The translations under genes were made by a program, and so were the position numbers. Below the pieces are notes generated by a model. It was not told the DNA's origin. It did no database searches and saw only the letters and a list, made by a program, of their open reading frames with translations. From the NCBI RefSeq assembly GCF_004135405.1, contig NZ_CP035491.1, forward strand, positions 1,736,001 through 1,800,000: a DNA stretch of 64,000 nt, given 5' to 3'. This DNA comes from Agromyces protaetiae. Its GTDB lineage: Bacteria > Actinomycetota > Actinomycetes > Actinomycetales > Microbacteriaceae. Below, one piece after another: positions 44,578 to 53,576 of the stretch (positions within the stretch are counted from its first letter, which is position 1; each line of letters opens with the position of its first letter).

Positions 44578-44611
44578 TGTGATGAGTCGCGACATAGGTC
44601 TCATCCGAGTC
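44578..44611 (+). repeat. Solitary IS481-type end beside tRNA-Ala
   Basis: TGTGATGAGTCGCGACATAG and the next bases match the left end of the intact IS481 element (from 13942) over about 34 bases with two differences, up to GAGTC. The similarity then stops and the tRNA terminator follows. No transposase or second end is nearby, so this is a remnant or a captured end. Confidence 0.75.
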
Positions 44612-44613
44612 AG

Positions 44614-44639
44614 AAAGGCCCCGCTTCGGCGGGGCCTTT
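44614..44639 (+). terminator. Terminator of tRNA-Ala
   Basis: AAAGGCCCCGC-TTCG-GCGGGGCCTTT, an 11-bp stem with a stable TTCG tetraloop and a short T-run. Confidence 0.85.
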
Positions 44640-44802
44640 CGCGTTCGCGCGGTGCGTTACGATTCTGAGAACTTCTCGTCTTTTTTCGTGCGCATCGCTA
44701 CTCTGAGCGCTAGCGAGATATCCCGCCGTGGGCCCGCACGGCGTACAGGGCGCCCTTCCGCTCCATCCGGTTCCATCACGGTTCGGACATCAAGGAAGCC
44801 CG

Positions 44803-47205
44803 ATGATCCCGAAGCACAGCAAGCCGAAGCAAGGACGGCCGAAGCGGACGCCGACGATGCGCCGATTCTCCGCGGCGGCGATCGCCCTCGGCCTCGCGCT
44901 CGGCGGTGCCCTGCTCCCGGCCGCGGTCTCGGCGGCAGACAGCGACGACGGGACATCCGTCATCGATGTGCCGGCGCCCGACGGCGCGCCTTCGCCCGAC
45001 GACGCGCCGCACGACCCGGCGCCCGGCGAGCGACGCTTCGACCCCGGGCCGGCGGTCTCGTACGACTTCGCGCCGGCCGAGGTCGACGTCGCGGTCGATC
45101 CCGGCAAGGGCTCCCACATCGCGGGGGCGTCGATCTCGCGCGTCGGCGGCGCCCCGGCGCAGCAGTGCGGCGGCGATGCGAGCTGGAACGACCCGGTCGT
45201 CTCGTGCGCATTCACGGGGCTCGACACGGGCGAGTGGCTCGTGCGCGGCGGGCAGGACTTCGGCTGGTGGAAGCTGCACTGGCGGTGGGAGTCCCATTCC
45301 GACGCGCCGTGGGGCGGCTGGTGGGCGTGGAGCTGGCGTTGGCATTCGGAAGGCCTCTCGCCCTTCACGGCGGAGGCCGTCGTGACGATCCCGGCGACGC
45401 CCATGATCGGCTCGGCGGTCGTCGCGGCAGACGGGTCGCTCGCGGTGTCCGGCAGCGGCGGTTCGGCGGGCGATGCGGTCCACGTGCTGGATGCCTCGTG
45501 GTCGCTCGTGTGCGACGCGACCGTCGACGGTGCCGGGGCGTGGGTGTGCGCGGCGGGCGGCCCGTTCACGGCAGGTGCCTCGCTCGTCGCAGTCGAGGAA
45601 GACGCCCACAGCGGATGCTGGAGCGGGTTCTGCAGGGTTCCCGGCGGGCTCTCGGCGGTGAGCGGGCCGGTGCAGACGACTGCGGCGCCCGTCGCGCCGA
45701 GGATCGTGGTCGATCCCGCATGGGCGTTCTCGATCGCGGGCATCGACCTGTCGAGCATCCATCCGGGCGACGCGTTCTCGATCTCGGGCTCGCACCTGCC
45801 GCCGGGGCTCGACGTCTCCGTCGTGCTCCACTCCGACCCCGTGACGCTCGCGACGACCGCCGTCGGCGGCGACGGGGCGTTCGCCGCCCGCGCGACGGTT
45901 CCCGTCGGCACCGAGCCCGGCGTGCACCGCGTCGTCGTGACGCTCTCGGGGCAAGGGATCGAACCGACCTCGAAGGAGGTGCAGGTCACGGTGGCGGCGG
46001 TGCCCGTGGCGGCTGCGGCCCAGGCACTCGTCGCGGCGTCGACCGGCACCGGGCTGACGCCGAGCTTCGTGCCGCCGCTGGCCGCTGCACCTGCGGCGGC
46101 GCCCCCGACGGAGCGTGAGGAGCCCGTCGAGCACGTCGCCGAAGCGGAGCACGAGGCCGAGCCTCCCGAGCCGCACGGACTCGAGGGAGAGCTCGAGCCG
46201 AACATCCTGACGGACGCCCTCGAACCGATCACCGTCGTGTTCACGAACCCGCAGGCGGTCGCGTCGTCGTTCGCCATCGGGCTCGTCCTCATCATCCTCG
46301 CGATGGTGCCGGCGCACCTCCTCAACGCGACGATCGCCGAGCAGTATCAGCGGTTCGGCGGGCGGTTCGCGAACGTCCGTCGCCCGCGCTGGTACGACCG
46401 TCTGGTCGCGTGGCTCGGCAGCCGCACCTCGGTCGGCGCGATCGTCCTCGTCGCCGTGACGGCGATGCTCCTCGGCTTCGCCGACCCGCACTTCGGCTTC
46501 AACGAGCATTCGCTGCGCCTGATCATCGCGCTCGCGATCGCCCTGTTCTACGTCGCGTTCGTGACGAACTGGATCACGGCGCTCATCCTGAAGACCCGAT
46601 GGTCGGTCGCCGCGACGATCAGCGTGCGGCCGCTCGGCATCATCCTCACCGTGCTCGGCGTCATCGCGTCGCGCTTCCTCGACTTCTCACCGGGGTTCCT
46701 CATCGGCCTCGTGCTCGGCCTCTCGATCTCGACGACCGCGATCCACGAGTTCGCGTGGCGAGCGGTGGCGATCCGTTCGTCGCTCATCATCGGCGCGGGC
46801 CTTGCGGCGTGGATCGGGTACAGCATCATGACGGTGCACGGCGAGCCGCACGACTTCTGGGGTGCGCTCTGGGTCGAGACGCTCGTCGCGATCGCCGCGG
46901 AGGGCATCGTGCTCCTCCTCGTCGACCTGCTGCCGTTCAAACTGCTGGAGGGCGAACGGCTGTGGGAGAAGTCGCGGTGGCTGTGGGCGGCGTTCTACCT
47001 CGTCACGACGGTGCTGTTCATCGTGACGGTGGCGTCGTGGGAGGGCAACTGGCGAGAGCTCGGCGGCGCCGTCTGGCTGTGGGTCGCGACCGTGAGCGGG
47101 TTCGCGCTCGTGAGCGTGCTCATCTACCTCTACTTCCGGTTCTGGGCGCCGCCCCTGCCCGAGGAGCAGCCCGGCGAAGAGGTGCCCCTCGAGCGCGTCG
47201 AGTGA
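44803..47205 (+). CDS. Large membrane protein with extracellular Ig-like N-terminal half
   Basis: 800 residues from the ATG at 44803 (AAGGAAG at 44792). A signal peptide (about 16-45, AAAIALGLALGGALLPAAVSA) leads into an acidic stretch and two or three beta-rich Ig-like domains (about 75-400), one unusually Trp-rich (WWKLHWRWESHSDAPWGGWW). A charged linker (EREEPVEHVAEAEHEAEPPE) follows. From ~485 the protein has about eight membrane helices (FAIGLVLIILAMVPAHLL; SVGAIVLVAVTAMLLGF; LIIALAIALFYVAFVTNW). I do not recognise the family with certainty; actinobacterial proteins of this plan are often called FGLLP-motif membrane proteins. Its own stop is shortly before an MFS gene with a separate promoter. 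Confidence 0.75.
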   Translation: MIPKHSKPKQGRPKRTPTMRRFSAAAIALGLALGGALLPAAVSAADSDDGTSVIDVPAPDGAPSPDDAPHDPAPGERRFDPGPAVSYDFAPAEVDVAVDPGKGSHIAGASISRVGGAPAQQCGGDASWNDPVVSCAFTGLDTGEWLVRGGQDFGWWKLHWRWESHSDAPWGGWWAWSWRWHSEGLSPFTAEAVVTIPATPMIGSAVVAADGSLAVSGSGGSAGDAVHVLDASWSLVCDATVDGAGAWVCAAGGPFTAGASLVAVEEDAHSGCWSGFCRVPGGLSAVSGPVQTTAAPVAPRIVVDPAWAFSIAGIDLSSIHPGDAFSISGSHLPPGLDVSVVLHSDPVTLATTAVGGDGAFAARATVPVGTEPGVHRVVVTLSGQGIEPTSKEVQVTVAAVPVAAAAQALVAASTGTGLTPSFVPPLAAAPAAAPPTEREEPVEHVAEAEHEAEPPEPHGLEGELEPNILTDALEPITVVFTNPQAVASSFAIGLVLIILAMVPAHLLNATIAEQYQRFGGRFANVRRPRWYDRLVAWLGSRTSVGAIVLVAVTAMLLGFADPHFGFNEHSLRLIIALAIALFYVAFVTNWITALILKTRWSVAATISVRPLGIILTVLGVIASRFLDFSPGFLIGLVLGLSISTTAIHEFAWRAVAIRSSLIIGAGLAAWIGYSIMTVHGEPHDFWGALWVETLVAIAAEGIVLLLVDLLPFKLLEGERLWEKSRWLWAAFYLVTTVLFIVTVASWEGNWRELGGAVWLWVATVSGFALVSVLIYLYFRFWAPPLPEEQPGEEVPLERVE

Positions 47206-47251
47206 CGATCGGCGGATGTCTCGGGCTGCGGCCGCGCGTAGGGTGGTGCCG

Positions 47252-48727
47252 ATGACGGATGCACTGCAGACGCGTTCGATCCCGGTCACCTCGGCCAAGC
47301 GCTGGCGTGCGTACTGGGTGTGCGTGGCGGTCGCCGCCATCACGATCCTCGACCTCTCGAAGGTGAACGTCGCCCTCCCGTCGATCGAGACGGCGTTCGG
47401 GGCGACGTCGACCGAGTTGCAGCTCATCGTCTCGGGGTACGTGCTCACGTTCGGCCTCACGCTCGTGCCCGCCGGGCGCATCGGCGACCAGCGTTCGCGG
47501 CGGATGCTCTTCGTCGTCGGCCTCAGCATCTTCACGCTCGCGAGCCTCGTGTGCGCGCTCGCGCCGTCGGGAATCGTGCTCCTCGTCGCGCGGCTCGTGC
47601 AGGGCGTCGCGGCGGGCATCCAGATGCCACAGGTGCTGGGACTCGTGCAGGAACTCTTCCAGGGAGCCGAGCGCGGACGCGCGTTCGGCATCTTCGGCGC
47701 GACGATCGGGCTCGCGACGGCGTTCGGGCCGACGCTCGGCGGGCTCGCGATCGCGCTCGGCGGGCCGACCGACGGGTGGCGCTGGATCTTCTGGATGAAC
47801 ATCCCCCTCGCGCTCGCCGCGATCGCGGGGGCGATCTGGGTCCTGCCCGACACGAGGCATCCGTCGGATCGTCCGCTCTCGCTCGACCCGTTCGGCATCC
47901 TCCTCTTCGCGATCGCGGTCGTGGCCCTCATGTGGCCGTTCCTCTTCACGACGGGCGCGCCGACCGACGATCCCAAGCGGTGGTGGTTCCTCGTCGTGTT
48001 CGTGCTCGCGATCTCGGCGTTCGTCGCGTGGGAGCGCCGGTATGCGGGCACCGGGAAGCATCCGCTCGTGCCGCTCTCGCTCTTCGCCGTCTCGTCGTAC
48101 CGCAACGGCACGATCCTCGCCGCCGTCTACTTCGCGGCGCTGCCGTCGATGTTCCTCGTGACGACGCTCTTCCTCCAGCACGGGCTCGGACTCGAACCCG
48201 TCTTCGCGGGCACCGTGAGCATCGGCTTCGCGCTGCTCTCGGCGGTGTCGTCGTGGATCGGCGGCAACCTCGTCAACCGGTTCGGCCGGTCGCTCGTCGT
48301 GTGGGGCCTCACGGGCATGCTCGTCGGCATCGGCCTCCTCGTGCTCGCGGCGCTCATGACGCCCGCCGCCGTGACTCCGTGGGCGATGGCGGGCGCGCTC
48401 GTGATCGCGGGCGCGGGCGGCGGTCTCGTCGTCTCGCCGAACCAGACGCTCACGCTCGCCGACATCCCCGTCAAGCAGGGCGGGCTGGCGGGATCGGTCG
48501 GCCAGCTCGGCCAGCGCATCGGCACGGCCATCGGCACGGCGATCGTACTGTCGCTGTTCTACGCCTCGATCTACCGCGAGACGTCCGATCGGCCCACGCT
48601 CGCGGTGTACCACGACGCCTACGCGATCGGCATGCTCGCGGTCGCCGTGCTCGTCGCGATCGCGTTCACGGTCGCGGTCGCCGACCTCGGCGCGCGCAAG
48701 CGCGAGGCGCGGCGCGCGCTCGGGTGA
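47252..48727 (+). CDS. MFS transporter, DHA2 (14-helix) type
   Basis: 491 residues with about 14 membrane helices. DHA2 marks are LSKVNVALPSIETAFGATSTELQ (motif D1-like region), RIGDQRSRRMLFVVGL (motif A), LVQGVAAGIQMPQVLGLVQELF (motif B), and GIFGATIGLATAFGPTLGG with WIFWMNIPLALAAI (motif C), all typical of drug/proton antiporters. The substrate is unknown. TAGGGT (47239-47244) lies seven nt before the ATG. It converges on another DHA2-type gene at 48762. Confidence 0.9.
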   Translation: MTDALQTRSIPVTSAKRWRAYWVCVAVAAITILDLSKVNVALPSIETAFGATSTELQLIVSGYVLTFGLTLVPAGRIGDQRSRRMLFVVGLSIFTLASLVCALAPSGIVLLVARLVQGVAAGIQMPQVLGLVQELFQGAERGRAFGIFGATIGLATAFGPTLGGLAIALGGPTDGWRWIFWMNIPLALAAIAGAIWVLPDTRHPSDRPLSLDPFGILLFAIAVVALMWPFLFTTGAPTDDPKRWWFLVVFVLAISAFVAWERRYAGTGKHPLVPLSLFAVSSYRNGTILAAVYFAALPSMFLVTTLFLQHGLGLEPVFAGTVSIGFALLSAVSSWIGGNLVNRFGRSLVVWGLTGMLVGIGLLVLAALMTPAAVTPWAMAGALVIAGAGGGLVVSPNQTLTLADIPVKQGGLAGSVGQLGQRIGTAIGTAIVLSLFYASIYRETSDRPTLAVYHDAYAIGMLAVAVLVAIAFTVAVADLGARKREARRALG

Positions 48728-48761
48728 GGGCAGCGCGCTCCGCGCGGCCGGATGCCCCGGC

Positions 48762-50264
48762 TCAGGCGAGCACGTCGTCCGCGACCGCAGGGGCCGCGAC
48801 CGGGGCATCCGTGAACGCCTGCTTGGGCACGAACACGAGGAGCACGGCCGCGACCGCCGCGGTGACGCCGCACACGATCCACACGGTCATGTAGCCCTCC
48901 AGCGAACCCGCCGTCGACTCTTGGGCGCCCGCGGTCTGACCCGCGGCGTGGCTGAGGAGCGCGATGCCGAACACGCACGAGGCGATCGCACCGCCGAGGG
49001 TCTTGACCGAGTTCGTGAGTCCGGTCGCGACGCCCGTCTGCGAGGCGGGGGCCGCGGCGGCGGCTGCCGCGGGGAGGGCCGCGACGAGCGCACCCGATCC
49101 GATGCCGGCGATCACCATGTTCGTGATGACCTGCGAGAAGGAGCTGTGGAACGGCAGGGTCAGGAGGTACCCGAGGGAGACGAGTCCCGCCGCTCCCACG
49201 AGCGTGAGTCGGGGGGTGATGAGCCGGGCGATCGTCGGGTAGAGCAGCGCGCCCGTGATCATGGCGATGAGGTAGACGCCGATGAGGAGCGACGCCGTGA
49301 AGCCCGTCGTGCCGAGGCCGTAGCCGTAGACCTCGGGGTCGGTGCGGGCGAAGGTCGAGAGCGGCGCCTGCGCGCCGAGCACGCTCACGCCGAAGAGGCC
49401 GGCCGTGACGAAGACGGGCCAGAGCGCGGGGGAGCGGAAGAGTCGCACGTCGATGAGCGGGTCGTCGTGACGCAGTTCCCACCTGACGAACGGCACGACG
49501 AGCAGGATGCCGAGCGCGACGAGGCCCCAGCTCAAGAGGTCGGCGGGGCCGTTCAGACGCAGGAAGCTGAGGCCGCCCGTGAGCGCGAGGAGCGCGAGCG
49601 AGATGAGCACGAGGCCGATCGTGTCGAGACGGCCGCCCGCGAGCTCTGGCGACTCCTTGACGCCCAGCCAGATGACGAAGAAGCACACGACGACCGCGAT
49701 CGCAGGCACGAGGAGCACGATCTGCAGCGGGAGCGCGTCGATGAGTGCGCCGCCCGCGAGCGCGCCCGAGATGGCGCCGATCTCGAGCGCCGCGACGAGG
49801 AGGCCCGCGGCCTTCGCCGTCGTCGCCGCGCCATGCCCGGCACCGCGCGACCGCGACCAGATGAGGGCGATCTCGAGCGGTAGCCACACGACGTAGAAGC
49901 CCATGAGCGCCCACGCGGCGAGGAAGAGCGCGAACGAGTCCGTGAACGGCAGGATGAGCGCCGCGACGGCCGTGATGGCGGTGGAGACGAGGAGCATCCG
50001 CTTGTGGCCGATCATGTCGCCGAGCTTCGCGAACGCGGGCACGACGAGCGCCGACAGCGCGAGCTGCGCCCCCTCGAGCCAGTTGACGTCGGCGTCGTGG
50101 ATGCCGAGGTGGCGCGCGATATCGGTCAGGATCGGCGTGTAGTAGCCCTGCAGGATGCCGCTCGTGAGTTCGACGAAGGCGAGGAATCCGACGATCGCGG
50201 CGATCGGGCGGAGGGAGGCCGTGGGTCGGGTCGCCGCGGTGCGGGACGCGTCAGTGCGTGGCAT
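48762..50264 (-). CDS. MFS transporter
   Basis: 500 residues, 12-14 membrane helices. The N-terminal half has GYYTPILTDIARHLGIHDADVNWLEGAQLALSALVVP, then KLGDMIGHKRMLLVSTAITAV, a clear motif A; GAISGALAGGALIDALPLQIVLLVPAI replaces the usual motif C. A long alanine run (LVAALPAAAAAAAPASQTGV) lies in the second half. AGGAG precedes the ATG. It is probably an exporter; no neighbouring gene indicates the substrate. Confidence 0.88.
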   Translation of the reverse strand: MPRTDASRTAATRPTASLRPIAAIVGFLAFVELTSGILQGYYTPILTDIARHLGIHDADVNWLEGAQLALSALVVPAFAKLGDMIGHKRMLLVSTAITAVAALILPFTDSFALFLAAWALMGFYVVWLPLEIALIWSRSRGAGHGAATTAKAAGLLVAALEIGAISGALAGGALIDALPLQIVLLVPAIAVVVCFFVIWLGVKESPELAGGRLDTIGLVLISLALLALTGGLSFLRLNGPADLLSWGLVALGILLVVPFVRWELRHDDPLIDVRLFRSPALWPVFVTAGLFGVSVLGAQAPLSTFARTDPEVYGYGLGTTGFTASLLIGVYLIAMITGALLYPTIARLITPRLTLVGAAGLVSLGYLLTLPFHSSFSQVITNMVIAGIGSGALVAALPAAAAAAAPASQTGVATGLTNSVKTLGGAIASCVFGIALLSHAAGQTAGAQESTAGSLEGYMTVWIVCGVTAAVAAVLLVFVPKQAFTDAPVAAPAVADDVLA

Positions 50265-50338
50265 GGGGGTGCTCCTGGGGAGGGGGCGGCGCTCGGGTCA
50301 GCGCCGATCGGGTGCGAACACACTACTGCCCGCGAGTC

Positions 50339-51676
50339 TCACTCCGGCAATCCCGTGATGAACTCACGATGGAAGCGCTCGCCGGCGAGGAGCGATTCGG
50401 TCTCCACCCACTCGTCGAGTCCGTGGATCGACGCGCGCTGCGCGGCCGTCATCGTGATCGGCGAGAAGCGGTACACGCCGTCGGTCCACAGGTGGTACCA
50501 CCGCGAGTCGGTCGCCCCGAGTTGCAGGTACGGCGCGGTCAAGGTGCCGGGGTACGCGACCGAGACGGCGCGCGCGATCGCGTCGAAGCGTTCGTCGAGG
50601 GGCGACTCGGGCGACGGGTCGTTGCCTTCGACGATCGAGACCCTCACCGCCGGGTCTTTGATCGCCTTCTTCACTCGACGCACGGTCGAGTCGACGGTCT
50701 CGCCGAACGCGATGCGCAGGTTGATGATCGCGGATGCCTCGGCCGGCAGCACGTTGTGCGCGGTGCCGCCTGCGAGCATCGTCGGCGCCACGGTGGTGTG
50801 GATGAGGGCCGCGGGCTCTCCCGGGATCTTGGCGAACACGCGCGCCGTGAGCCACGGCGCCGCGCTGAGGAGTTTGATCGCGAACTTCGCGCCGCCCGTC
50901 GCCCGTGGGGCGAACGCGCGCAGCATCGCGCGGAGCGACTTCGGCAGCTTCTTCGGGAACGGGTTCGGGTCGAGCCGATCGACGGCGCGCGCGATCCGCG
51001 CGGCGGCCGTGAGCCCCGTCGGTGCGGAGGCGTGCCCGCCGACGCTGTCGGCCGTGAGCTTGAGCGTCACCACGCCCTTCTCCCCGAGGCCGACCATGGC
51101 CGACTGCACCTTGAGGAACGGCATCGGCGCGTCGACGACGGCGCCGCCCTCGTCGAGGACCATCCACGGCTTCACGCCGCGTTCGCGCAGCGTGTCGGAG
51201 ACGGCCCGGCCGGCCTTGCCGTGGCTCTCTTCGTCGCCGCCGAAGGCGAGGTAGATGTCACGCGTGGGCGTGTACCCCGACGCGAGCAGGTTCTCGACGG
51301 CTTCCAGCACGATCAGCAGGGAGCCCTTGTCGTCGAGCGCCCCGCGCCCGCGCACGATGCCCCCTTCGATGCGGCCTTCGAACGGCGGGGCGCTCCACCC
51401 CTCGCCCTCGTAGGCGGGCACGACGTCGTAGTGCGCCATGAGGATCAGCGGCCGGCTGTCGCTGCGTCCACGCCAGCGGTACAGCAGGCCGAGGTCGCCG
51501 ATCTGCTCGAACTCGAGTTCGGCGGCGACGTGCGGGTAGAGCTCGAAGACGAGGTCGCGGAACGCGTGGAACGGAGCGAGCCCGCGCGTTTCGAGTTCTG
51601 CGGAGACGGTCTCGAGGCGGATCATCCGCGCGAGTCGTTCATCGATTCCGGGGCGCACGTCGACGGGCTGGCTCAT
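50339..51676 (-). CDS. M20/M25/M40-family metallopeptidase
   Basis: 445 residues. The zinc-dependent peptidase family is shown by LILMAHYDVVPAYEGEGW (first His-Asp metal site), GRGALDDKGSLLIVLEAVE (bridging Asp), and FGGDEESHGKAGRAVSD (catalytic Glu pair), followed by the lid domain (DSVGGHASAPTGLTA) and a C-terminal TDSRWYHL with later His. Relatives of this length act as carboxypeptidases or aminoacylases on small peptides. No signal peptide, so it is cytoplasmic. TAGGCT six nt before the ATG gives a leaderless start. Confidence 0.92.
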   Translation of the reverse strand: MSQPVDVRPGIDERLARMIRLETVSAELETRGLAPFHAFRDLVFELYPHVAAELEFEQIGDLGLLYRWRGRSDSRPLILMAHYDVVPAYEGEGWSAPPFEGRIEGGIVRGRGALDDKGSLLIVLEAVENLLASGYTPTRDIYLAFGGDEESHGKAGRAVSDTLRERGVKPWMVLDEGGAVVDAPMPFLKVQSAMVGLGEKGVVTLKLTADSVGGHASAPTGLTAAARIARAVDRLDPNPFPKKLPKSLRAMLRAFAPRATGGAKFAIKLLSAAPWLTARVFAKIPGEPAALIHTTVAPTMLAGGTAHNVLPAEASAIINLRIAFGETVDSTVRRVKKAIKDPAVRVSIVEGNDPSPESPLDERFDAIARAVSVAYPGTLTAPYLQLGATDSRWYHLWTDGVYRFSPITMTAAQRASIHGLDEWVETESLLAGERFHREFITGLPE

Positions 51677-51721
51677 GCGACCAGCCTAAAGGCATCGGTG
51701 TTGCAAAATGCACCAGCTCGC

Positions 51722-52375
51722 TCAGGCGGCGACCGCCGCGGCCGGCGTGAGCAGTGCGCCGAGCTCGGCTGCGCTGAGCTCGCGACCGAAGGCCGGATGT
51801 CCGGGCTCGAGCACACGGCCGTGCGCGAGCGCGCCGCCGTCGACGGGGTCGAAGCCGATCGCGTCGATGAGCCGGGCGACGATCGCGCGCGCCTCCTCGT
51901 CGTCGCCGACGACGGCCATCGAGCTGCGGAGCGGATCGCCCGCGGGCAGGCTGTCGTCTTCCATCTCGTGATAGCCGACGTGGTTGAAGCTCTTCACGAG
52001 CCGCACGTCGGGGTTGCGTGCGGCGTTCTGCTCGCTCGTCGAGCGCGGGTCGGCGTCGACCTCGGCGATGTTGCCGTCGACGGGCGGCCAGTAGTTCATG
52101 GCGTCGACGACGACGCGGCCCGAGAGGGCGTTCCACGGGATGCTTCCGGCCTTGCCGAACGGCACGGCGACGAAGACGACGTCGGATGCCTCGACGAGCT
52201 CGTCTGCCGTCACCACACGGGCGCCGGGCGCGACGACGCCCACGAGCAGGTCGAGCGCGGTCTGGCGGGGCGAACCCGCGATGAGCACCTCGTGCCCGGC
52301 TGCGAGGAGGAGTCGCGCGAGCGCGGTGCCGACCTTGCCGGCGCCGAAGATGCCGACGACTGCGCGCTCCGTCAT
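51722..52375 (-). CDS. F420/NADP oxidoreductase-type Rossmann protein
   Basis: 217 residues from the ATG at 52375 (GAGG six nt upstream). The N-terminus AVVGIFGAGKVGTALARLLLAAGHEVLIAGS is a dinucleotide-binding Rossmann motif of the PF03807 (F420H2:NADP oxidoreductase / pyrroline-carboxylate reductase-like) family; VVFVAVPFGKAGSIPWNAL and VVDAMNYWPPVDG, then LVKSFNHVGYHEME are typical of the subgroup annotated as NADPH-dependent F420 reductase. Divergent from an LLM-type oxidoreductase gene, which makes a deazaflavin or flavin redox role plausible for both. Substrate not determinable. Confidence 0.85.
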   Translation of the reverse strand: MTERAVVGIFGAGKVGTALARLLLAAGHEVLIAGSPRQTALDLLVGVVAPGARVVTADELVEASDVVFVAVPFGKAGSIPWNALSGRVVVDAMNYWPPVDGNIAEVDADPRSTSEQNAARNPDVRLVKSFNHVGYHEMEDDSLPAGDPLRSSMAVVGDDEEARAIVARLIDAIGFDPVDGGALAHGRVLEPGHPAFGRELSAAELGALLTPAAAVAA

Positions 52376-52520
52376 CTCCGCCTCGCTTCCCGGGTCTCGA
52401 CCGGCGATGCCGCTCATCATTCCATGCACGTTCATGGGAAACATCCGCTTCCTCGGACGCATTCCCCGCGACCATGCTCTCACTGGCCGCGGTATGCGCG
52501 CTGGGAATAGGCTCGAACGC

Positions 52521-53576
52521 ATGACCGGCTACGAGTTCGGACTCGACACCTTCGGCGACATCACGAGAGGGCCGGGCGGCGACCCGCTCCCGCACGCCGA
52601 GGTGCTGCGCAACCTCGTCGACCAGGCGGTGCTCGCCGATCGGCTGGGTCTCGACTTCTTCGGCGTCGGCGAGCACCACCGCGTCGACTTCGCCGTCTCG
52701 GCCCCCGAGGTCGTGCTCGCGGCGATCGCGAGCCGTACCGAGCGCATCCATCTCGGCTCGGCCGTGACAGTGCTGAGCTCCGACGACCCCGTGCGCGTCT
52801 TCGAGCGCTTCGCGACGCTCGACGGGCTCTCGAACGGGCGTGCCGAGGTCATTCTCGGGCGCGGGTCGTTCATCGAGTCGTTCCCGCTCTTCGGGTTCGA
52901 CCTCAGCCAGTACCAGGAGCTCTTCGAGGAGAAGCTCGAACTCTTCGCGGCGCTGCTGCCGCAGGAGCCGGTCACGTGGGCGGGCGCGCTCCGCCCGCCG
53001 CTCACCGACCAGCTCGTCTTCCCGCCCGTCGAGCACGGGCGCCTGACGACGTGGGTGGGCGTCGGCGGCAGCCCCGAGTCGGTCGTGCGCGCGGCGCGCT
53101 ACGGGCTTCCGCTCGTGCTCGCGATCATCGGCGGCAGTTCGGCGCGATTCCGCCCGCTCGCCGACCTCTATCGGCGCGCGCTCGAGCAGTTCGGGTTCGA
53201 CGAGCAGCCCATCGCGGTCCACTCGCCCGGCATCGTCGCGGCGACCGACGACGAGGCCCTCGACCGGCTGTGGCCGCACTACCAGGCGATGATCGACCGC
53301 ATCGGGCGTGAGCGCGGGTGGGGTCCGACCTCGCGCGACCACTTCGAGGCCGAAGCCGCGCAGGGCGCGCTCTACGCAGGGTCGCCCGAGACGGTCGCGC
53401 AGAAGATCGCGGCGACGATGCAGGCGCTCGGCGCGACGCGCTTCGACCTCAAGTATTCGAACGGCACGCTCCCGCACGAGGTCATGCTCGAGACGATCGA
53501 GCGGTACGGCACCGAGGTCGTCCCGCGAGTTCGCGAGCTGCTGGCTACCCCGCCGTCTTCGCCCGCCGACGCTTGA
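52521..53576 (+). CDS. LLM-class (luciferase-like) flavin-dependent oxidoreductase
   Basis: 351 residues. It has the bacterial luciferase-like TIM-barrel pattern: YEFGLDTFGDI, DRLGLDFFGVGEHHRVDFAVSAPEVVLAAIASRT, LGSAVTVLSSDDPVRVFERFATLDGLSNGRAEVILGRGS, and GSPETVAQKIA near the C-terminus. The cofactor is FMN or F420. TAGGCT (52508-52513) is seven nt before the ATG, so the transcript is leaderless. Its last 32 bases overlap the end of the convergent antiporter gene. Confidence 0.9.
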   Translation: MTGYEFGLDTFGDITRGPGGDPLPHAEVLRNLVDQAVLADRLGLDFFGVGEHHRVDFAVSAPEVVLAAIASRTERIHLGSAVTVLSSDDPVRVFERFATLDGLSNGRAEVILGRGSFIESFPLFGFDLSQYQELFEEKLELFAALLPQEPVTWAGALRPPLTDQLVFPPVEHGRLTTWVGVGGSPESVVRAARYGLPLVLAIIGGSSARFRPLADLYRRALEQFGFDEQPIAVHSPGIVAATDDEALDRLWPHYQAMIDRIGRERGWGPTSRDHFEAEAAQGALYAGSPETVAQKIAATMQALGATRFDLKYSNGTLPHEVMLETIERYGTEVVPRVRELLATPPSSPADA

